Positions 6,655 through 10,093 of a stretch of 10,093 bases of DNA are shown here, one piece after another. The number at the start of each line of letters is the position of its first letter. Within the stretch, counting starts at the first letter, position 1. This stretch comes from Muribaculaceae bacterium (GTDB lineage: Bacteria; Pseudomonadota; Alphaproteobacteria; Rs-D84), in contig JAMPEH010000068.1 in the NCBI GenBank assembly GCA_023665245.1, forward strand, positions 1 to 10,093. The letters are read 5' to 3'. Below the pieces are notes generated by a model that saw nothing but the letters and a program-made list of their open reading frames with translations, was not told where the DNA came from and ran no database searches. The position numbers and the translations under genes are program-made.

Positions 6655-7518
6655 ATGTTTTATGATAATATAAAAAGATTTCGCTTAAATAAGAATTGGA
6701 CACAAGAAGATCTTGCAGAAAAATTGAATGTAACTAGACAAACCATTTCGAAATGGGAACAGGGAATAAATGAACCAGACATTGCCACATTTAAGAAGCT
6801 GAGTTGCATTTTTGAAGTTTCTCTTGATGAATTGTTAGGATTAGAAGAACAAAAGAAGGTAGATAAGTTTCCTTATATTGTTAAGATATGTAATATAGTT
6901 TCTATTTCCTTTTGTGTTTTCATTTCTCTTGTTTTAGTTATATTTATCAGGTATTTATATAATAAAATCCCAATGCACTATAATTGGGATTTAGAAATTG
7001 ATCGCTTAGGTTCAAAGTGGGAATGGCTATTTATGTTAGCGTATTTTATTGGTATACTTGTCACAGATTTATTATGTTGTAGGCTTGTTGTAGGTATGCC
7101 AAATTCAAAAGCTAGCTTTTGGATAACAAAAATATGTTGTTGGTGTTCTCAAATTGTAGGATTGGGAATTTTCTTTGGTTTTGCAGGAAGGTTCTTAAAG
7201 AAGGATACTTGGTACCCGATAACAAATGGTGTAGTTTACTCTTTCTTATTTTGTTTTAGTATATTTCTACATCCAAGCATAATAAAGAGGAACTCTTATT
7301 TTGGATTTATAACAAAATTTACCTGTTCCAATGATGTTGCCTGGAATAAGATAAATCGGTTTACGTGTTATGTGCTATGTATAAATTCTTTCATTGCTAT
7401 TATAATCCAAATGTTTGTCAATCAATTTTGGTATAATTTTCTCATTTCAAACTTGCTATGTATTGGGCTATTAATAGTGTGTATTTATTATTTTCATGTT
7501 AAGCATAAGTTAAAATAG
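6655..7518 (+). CDS. Fusion of XRE helix-turn-helix and SdpI/DUF1648-like membrane domain
   Basis: A 287-residue protein. Residues 3-63 form a complete XRE/Cro-type DNA-binding domain, with WTQEDLAEKLNVTRQTISKW at 15-34 and the usual LDELLGL end. After a short linker come about six membrane helices (from about residue 76). The segment IPMHYNWDLEIDRLGSK (105-121) matches the DUF1648 pattern (P-x-H-x-N...D-x-x-G-x-K). Residues 215-236 match the SdpI pattern of a G-x-x-T loop, Ser-Asn and a Trp, ending N-K-I-N-R-F. In Bacillus subtilis, SdpI is a membrane immunity protein and signal receptor that captures the separate repressor SdpR. Here sensor and DNA-binding part are one chain, so it should be a membrane-tethered regulator. 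Ligand and target genes are unknown. No toxin gene is visible nearby. It overlaps the convergent yabQ end by 9 nt. Confidence 0.75.
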   Translation: MFYDNIKRFRLNKNWTQEDLAEKLNVTRQTISKWEQGINEPDIATFKKLSCIFEVSLDELLGLEEQKKVDKFPYIVKICNIVSISFCVFISLVLVIFIRYLYNKIPMHYNWDLEIDRLGSKWEWLFMLAYFIGILVTDLLCCRLVVGMPNSKASFWITKICCWCSQIVGLGIFFGFAGRFLKKDTWYPITNGVVYSFLFCFSIFLHPSIIKRNSYFGFITKFTCSNDVAWNKINRFTCYVLCINSFIAIIIQMFVNQFWYNFLISNLLCIGLLIVCIYYFHVKHKLK

Positions 7519-7941
7519 TTCATATATAGTTTTAGGCTTTTCATTAGGATGACGCTTGTAGTATTTATAAAGGCGTCTTTTTTCTTTTATATAGTAAACA
7601 AAAGGGGGAATGGATATAATTTTTAAAACCTTATATATCCACTTTTTTAAAGGTTTTAGGATGGTATCGAATTCTTTATTATGCTTTAAAACAAGTTTAG
7701 AGAAGGCTAATTTGGCAAGATATAACCCTAGTAAGTAAAACAATATATAAATATGAAATATAGGAATATCATATCGGTTTGATGTATGGATGATTATGCC
7801 AGATAAAAATCCAAAATAAAAAACAGTTTTGATAAATAGAAATCTTTATTGATGATAGAATAGAATTTGATAAAGAATATAAGAGAAGAAGCCCAAATAA
7901 AGAACAAGTAATATTTTGAATAAAGCTTGTAAAGATTCCAT
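7510..7941 (-). pseudogene. yabQ: yabQ-like sporulation membrane protein, interrupted by in-frame stop
   Basis: On the minus strand the frame starts at ATG 7941-7939, one base after the yabP stop, and runs for 143 codons to TAA at 7512-7510. Codon 32 is TAA (7848-7846), while the sequence on both sides stays in one frame and reads as one protein: MESLQALFKILLVLYLGFF before it, membrane helices from RFLFIKTVFYFGF onward, and a basic tail with KRRLYKYYKRHPNEKPKT. Hydrophobicity, position after yabP and the RF...G...Y pattern match YabQ, a mother-cell membrane protein needed for spore cortex formation. Length fits a compact YabQ. Either the gene is dead, or the stop is an assembly or sequencing error. 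The next gene in Bacillus, divIC, is not present downstream here. Identity rests partly on context. Confidence 0.65.
7551..7583 (+). terminator. Possible terminator of the XRE-SdpI gene inside yabQ
   Basis: GACGC (7551-7555) pairs with GCGTC (7573-7577), with two more TT/AA pairs after a one-base bulge, and is followed by TTTTTT (7578-7583). It lies within the oppositely oriented yabQ reading frame, so the + transcript would run about 65 nt antisense to yabQ before ending. Confidence 0.5.
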
Positions 7942-7942
7942 A

Positions 7943-8200
7943 TTATGCGAATAGTTTTCTTAGGAAGCTCTTATTTTTCTTTACCTGAACATTCTTTTTT
8001 TCTAAGGAATTTAATGTGCCTGTAATTTTTATTGTTTTGTTATCATTGCTAACTTCCTTAAGTATGAGATTGGTTCCTGTAATTTCATAGGGTATGTCGT
8101 TTACCCGTAAAACAAATATAGTTTCTGAAAACTCCTTAATTTCTGTAATATTGTTTACTATAATCTGATCATCATAGATAGTAAAATTTATGTTAGACAT
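7943..8200 (-). CDS. yabP: Sporulation protein YabP
   Basis: An 85-residue protein. Its body is the small beta-rich YabP/YqfC fold: an N-terminal FTIYDDQIIVNNITEIKEF stretch (6-24), then FVLRVNDIPYEITGTNLIL (29-47) and KTIKITGTLNSLEY-like sequence (55-68, here ending LEK). It ends in a basic SFLRKLF tail as in Bacillus YabP. YabP acts in the mother cell with YabQ during spore cortex assembly. ATG 8200 is chosen because AGGTGA at 8211-8206 lies 5 nt upstream; an in-frame GTG at 8209 lies inside that ribosome binding site. It is followed after 1 nt by yabQ, so the two are translationally coupled. No convincing sigma-E promoter was found in the 66 bp upstream. Its presence is the best sign that the host descends from spore formers. 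Confidence 0.8.
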   Translation of the reverse strand: MSNINFTIYDDQIIVNNITEIKEFSETIFVLRVNDIPYEITGTNLILKEVSNDNKTIKITGTLNSLEKKNVQVKKNKSFLRKLFA

Positions 8201-8205
8201 ATGAA

Positions 8206-8211
8206 TCACCT
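8206..8211 (-). promoter_or_regulatory. Ribosome binding site fixing the yabP start
   Basis: Read on the minus strand this is AGGTGA, 5 nt before ATG 8200-8198. Confidence 0.7.
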
Positions 8212-8236
8212 AATTAAAGATATGCAATACCTTTAG

Positions 8237-8262
8237 AAAAAAGAAGAGTTAGATTTGTCTAA
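8237..8262 (-). terminator. Weak terminator between the peroxidase gene and yabP
   Basis: On the minus strand TTAGA-CAAA-TCTAA (8262-8249) is followed by CTCTTCTTTTTT. The stem is only 5 bp and AT-rich, but the U-rich tail and location just past the peroxidase stop suggest it ends that transcript. Confidence 0.35.
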
Positions 8263-8266
8263 TGCT

Positions 8267-8748
8267 TTATTTAATTTTTAGTAACTCTAAGATATCCTTT
8301 TTTATGTCCTCTGGTTTTATAGTTGGAGCATATCGTTTAACTACGGTTCCATCACGATCGATTAAGAATTTTGTAAAATTCCATTTGATTTTACTTCCCA
8401 TAATACCACCTTTTTGTGCCTTCAAAAAAGTATATAAAGGACTTTCTTTTTTTCCGTTTACTTCAATCTTTGCAAATTGCTTAAATGTGACATTGTAATG
8501 TAACTGACAAAATTCGACTATTTCTGTTTCTGTTCCTGGCGCTTGGTGTCCAAATTGATTGCATGGGAAATCGAGAATCTCAAATTCCTTTGATTGAAAT
8601 TCCTCATATAAATTCTGCAAGCCTTTGTATTGAGGTGTAAATCCACAGCCTGTAGCCGTATTAACAATTAGAAGTATTTTGCTTTATAGTCAGATAGATT
8701 AATTAAGGTACCTTGTGCGTCTTTCATAGTAAAATCATAAATTGTCAT
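8267..8748 (-). pseudogene. Glutathione peroxidase family (Cys type), broken by one-base deletion
   Basis: The minus-strand gene begins at ATG 8748-8746 with AGGAGG 8 nt upstream. It reads MTIYDFTMKDAQGTLINLSD, then loses frame near 8681-8683, where AAAGCAAAA stands for an expected AAAGGCAAAA. The original frame ends after 26 codons at 8670-8668. Restoring one G gives a 160-residue protein of normal family length. Catalytic Cys35 is in NTATGCGFTPQY (30-41), Gln65 in FPCNQFG, and Trp123-Asn124 in KWNFTKF, so the full tetrad is present. Cys rather than selenocysteine fits bacterial thiol peroxidases, which usually use thioredoxin to reduce hydroperoxides in the cytoplasm. The intact catalytic residues and ribosome binding site mean the lesion is either very recent or a sequence error. 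Confidence 0.85.
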
Positions 8749-8756
8749 AAATAAGA

Positions 8757-8762
8757 CCTCCT
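8757..8762 (-). promoter_or_regulatory. Ribosome binding site of the peroxidase gene
   Basis: Minus-strand AGGAGG, 8 nt before ATG 8748. It proves where the true N-terminus lies and hence that the long downstream reading frame (8620-8267) is only a fragment. Confidence 0.85.
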
Positions 8763-8852
8763 AAAATATTTAAATAAATAATAATAATAACAAGAAACAA
8801 ACAGTAGGTACACTTATAGTATCCCATCCTTTTCTTTCATTTAATCAATTCT

Positions 8853-8881
8853 ATTATATCTTTTTTTGTCCCTTTAAGCAA
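8853..8881 (-). promoter_or_regulatory. Possible promoter of the peroxidase gene
   Basis: Minus-strand TATAAT (8858-8853) is a perfect -10. TTGCTT (8881-8876) gives a weak -35 (3 of 6) at 17-bp spacing. The leader would be about 100 nt and includes an AAT/ATA-repeat stretch (about 8775-8790). No clear PerR box is visible. Confidence 0.4.
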
Positions 8882-8882
8882 T

Positions 8883-8923
8883 AAAGCATAGTGTAATTTT
8901 TCTTTTTAAAAACTACACGCTTT
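8883..8923. repeat. Imperfect inverted repeat in the divergent intergenic region
   Basis: AAAGC (8883-8887) and GTGTA-a-TTTTT (8891-8901) pair with AAAAA-c-TACAC (8908-8918) and GCTTT (8919-8923). That makes 15 pairs with one mismatch and a 3-nt bulge around a six-base loop. It sits between the divergent peroxidase and hemolysin III genes. It may be a terminator relic, a regulator site or chance folding; nothing else recognisable lies in 8763-8994 apart from the peroxidase promoter. Confidence 0.45.
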
Positions 8924-8994
8924 CTGAAACTAAACTTTGTCTTCCTTTTTGGTGTTTCACAATATAGTTTTTTAAACTAGATAACCTAATGCTA

Positions 8995-9023
8995 TTGAAT
9001 ATATGATGTGTTTGTGATATAAT
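8995..9023 (+). promoter_or_regulatory. Promoter of the hemolysin III gene
   Basis: TTGAAT (8995-9000) and TATAAT (9018-9023) are spaced 17 bp, and TG at 9015-9016 makes an extended -10 (TGATATAAT). The start should be near 9030, so the leader is only about 11 nt and begins next to the ribosome binding site AGGTGA (9031-9036). Confidence 0.75.
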
Positions 9024-9040
9024 CAAGCATAGGTGATACT

Positions 9041-9856
9041 ATGGAAGAATCAAAAGAATTATTAGAATTAGAAAAGAAAAATCAAAAGTTAAATGAAAAA
9101 AATAGAAAAGTTGAAGAAAAAGAAGAATATAAAAAAATCAAAGCTGAAGCTAAACAAGAAGAAGAGATTCGCTTAGAACCAATAAGGATAAAGAAAAGGG
9201 AAAAGAAGGAGAAAATTCGAAAATTAAACGAACCTCCGAAGCGTCCAGTTCTTGAAGAAATTGGAAACGCAGTTACACATGGTGTTGGAGCAATTCTAGC
9301 GATTGTAGGTTTTATTCTGATGATTTTAAAAAGTGATACTGGATTAAAAATAACAGCCTCTATTGTATACGGATTTAGTATGTTTTTTATGATGTTAATG
9401 AGCTGTTTGTATCATTCCTTTAAAGGTGGATCTAAAGTGAAAAGACTTTGGAGAAGATTTGATTATACCTCCATATATCTTTTGATTGGAGGTACATTTG
9501 CGCCATTATATCTAGTATATTGGGGGAATACATTGGGAATTGTCTTGTTTATAATTCAGTGGGTATTCATTATTACAGGTGTTACATTTGTATGTGTGTT
9601 TGGCCCAGGAAGAATTAAATGGCTACATTATGGCTTATATTTTTTGATTGGTTGGAGTGGACTTATATTTATTCCTGATTGGATAAGAAACAATTTAAAT
9701 TTACTTTGGATGATTTTGGGTGGTGGAATTGTTTATACATTAGGAATGATTCCGTTTGCAAAGAAAAGTGTGAAAAGTGCACACTTTATATGGCATTTCT
9801 TTGTTCTTTGTGGTGCAATCGTGCAGTACTTAGGTATACTATTCTTTGTATATTAG
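9041..9856 (+). CDS. Hemolysin III / PAQR-family membrane protein with charged N-terminal helix
   Basis: A 271-residue protein. Residues 69-271 are a typical seven-helix hemolysin III/PAQR domain. Family residues are seen in order: EEIGNAVTHG (72-81), SCLYHSF (121-127), RRFDY (138-142), IGGTFAPLY (149-157) and HFIWHFFVL (248-256). The Ser, His, Asp and paired His pattern is the proposed metal-binding, hydrolase-like site. The function in bacteria is poorly settled (membrane homeostasis is likely; cytolysis has been claimed for Bacillus cereus). Residues 1-68 are unusual: almost all Glu, Lys, Arg, Leu and Ile, predicted as a long cytoplasmic helix or coiled coil, making the protein about 60 residues longer than typical members. 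It has its own promoter and terminator, so it is probably monocistronic. Confidence 0.88.
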   Translation: MEESKELLELEKKNQKLNEKNRKVEEKEEYKKIKAEAKQEEEIRLEPIRIKKREKKEKIRKLNEPPKRPVLEEIGNAVTHGVGAILAIVGFILMILKSDTGLKITASIVYGFSMFFMMLMSCLYHSFKGGSKVKRLWRRFDYTSIYLLIGGTFAPLYLVYWGNTLGIVLFIIQWVFIITGVTFVCVFGPGRIKWLHYGLYFLIGWSGLIFIPDWIRNNLNLLWMILGGGIVYTLGMIPFAKKSVKSAHFIWHFFVLCGAIVQYLGILFFVY

Positions 9857-9887
9857 AAGATAAGAGGTTAGCCTTTTATCTTTTTTT
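9857..9887 (+). terminator. Intrinsic terminator of the hemolysin III gene
   Basis: AGATAAGAGG (9858-9867), loop TTAG, CCTTTTATCT (9872-9881) with one G-T pair, then a run of T to 9887. It starts one base after the stop codon. Confidence 0.88.
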
Positions 9888-9928
9888 AAATTTAAGATTT
9901 ATTTAAAGTTTTTCTAATATAAAAGAGG

Positions 9929-9934
9929 TATAAT
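9929..9934 (+). promoter_or_regulatory. Possible -10 element for the response regulator gene
   Basis: TATAAT lies 16 nt before the start codon and just after the preceding terminator, but I find no good -35 at 16-18 bp. The leader would be very short, as for the two other + strand genes nearby. Confidence 0.35.
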
Positions 9935-9950
9935 AAAATTGGAGGTTTTT

Positions 9951-10093
9951 ATGAGAGTGGATTGTATTATTATAGATGATGAAAAGATGCTTGCAGATAG
10001 TACAGCAGAGTATTTCAATTTATTTGGTGTTTCTACACATGCAGTGTATAGTGCCCAAGAATGCCGTTCCTTTTTTAAAACGAATACAGCAAG
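9951..10093 (+). CDS. Response regulator, N-terminal part (runs off the window)
   Basis: 47 complete codons from ATG 9951, preceded by GGAGG (9941-9945) at 5 nt. The first strand VDCIIIDDE (3-11) has the acidic pair D9-D10 that binds magnesium in receiver domains, followed by helix KMLADSTAEYFNLFG and a second strand STHAVYSA, which fits the CheY fold. The phosphorylated Asp, expected near residue 50-55, and any output domain lie past the window end. The partner histidine kinase is probably further right. OmpR-type or other output class cannot be told from this portion. Confidence 0.8.
   Translation, partial: MRVDCIIIDDEKMLADSTAEYFNLFGVSTHAVYSAQECRSFFKTNTA

Noticed and set aside
7839..7913. 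A short + strand peptide with a KRRSPNK-type sequence resembling the basic tail of YabQ
   Set aside because: It has no start codon or ribosome binding site and lies antisense to the 5' part of yabQ; the resemblance is a low-complexity Lys/Arg effect.
8212..8266. Sigma-E promoter for yabP
   Set aside because: GCATATCTT weakly resembles the -10 of sigma-E promoters, but the -35 position holds only T-rich sequence, so I did not list it.
8262..8498. An open + strand frame of 78 codons
   Set aside because: It lies wholly antisense to the glutathione peroxidase gene, has no ribosome binding site, and the opposite strand carries clear family motifs.
8775..8790. Short AAT/ATA repeat run in the peroxidase leader
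   Set aside because: About four units only, in very AT-rich DNA; not enough to call a functional repeat.
1..10093. CRISPR array, tRNA or rRNA genes, insertion sequences, phage genes, toxin-antitoxin pair
   Set aside because: No regularly spaced repeats, no cloverleaf-like or rRNA sequence, and no transposase, integrase or paired small toxin and antitoxin frames were seen.

Overview
The window joins two DNA segments of different composition. Positions 1-5118 are relatively GC-rich for a Firmicute (sampled lines are near 45-48% GC, with many GCG, CGC and TCG codons). Positions 5119-10093 are very AT-rich (sampled lines run about 15-32% GC, with AGA, ATA and TTA codons). The right part contains a yabP-yabQ sporulation pair and strong AGGAGG/AGGTGA ribosome binding sites. 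This suggests a low-GC, spore-forming Firmicute, perhaps from an Erysipelotrichia-like group. That placement is inference from style only. The left part may have been acquired from a different, less AT-rich Firmicute.

Left segment, all on the + strand. A perfect TTGACA-N17-TATAAT promoter has a 14-bp palindrome filling its spacer. It drives a MarR-type regulator (95-535), then two half-size ABC exporter subunits (539-2275 and 2272-4179, overlapping at ATGA), then a VTT/TVP38-type membrane protein (4255-5118). The ABC pair has the asymmetry of heterodimeric multidrug exporters. The first subunit has Asp for the Walker B Glu and Gln for the switch His. The second is catalytically intact but has an altered signature motif. 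The likely logic is a drug- or peptide-responsive repressor that controls its own efflux pump, with a lipid-handling membrane protein trailing the operon.

Right segment. A family 4 glycosyltransferase (5262-6371) has a C-terminus that looks cut short by a one-base loss in an A-run. Tandem terminator hairpins follow. Next is a fusion protein with an XRE helix-turn-helix and an SdpI/DUF1648-like membrane domain (6655-7518). Convergent to it on the - strand lie yabP (7943-8200) and yabQ (7510-7941, interrupted by an in-frame TAA at codon 32), and upstream of them a glutathione peroxidase gene (8267-8748, broken by a one-base deletion). On the + strand follow a hemolysin III/PAQR-type membrane protein with an unusual charged N-terminal helix (9041-9856), a strong terminator, and the first 47 codons of a response regulator (9951 to the window end).

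The observations I rate highest are the XRE-SdpI fusion, the three lesions in genes of the AT-rich part (real decay or assembly error), the broken sporulation gene yabQ, and the operator-in-promoter design ahead of the exporter operon. I do not see a CRISPR array, tRNA, rRNA or insertion sequence.
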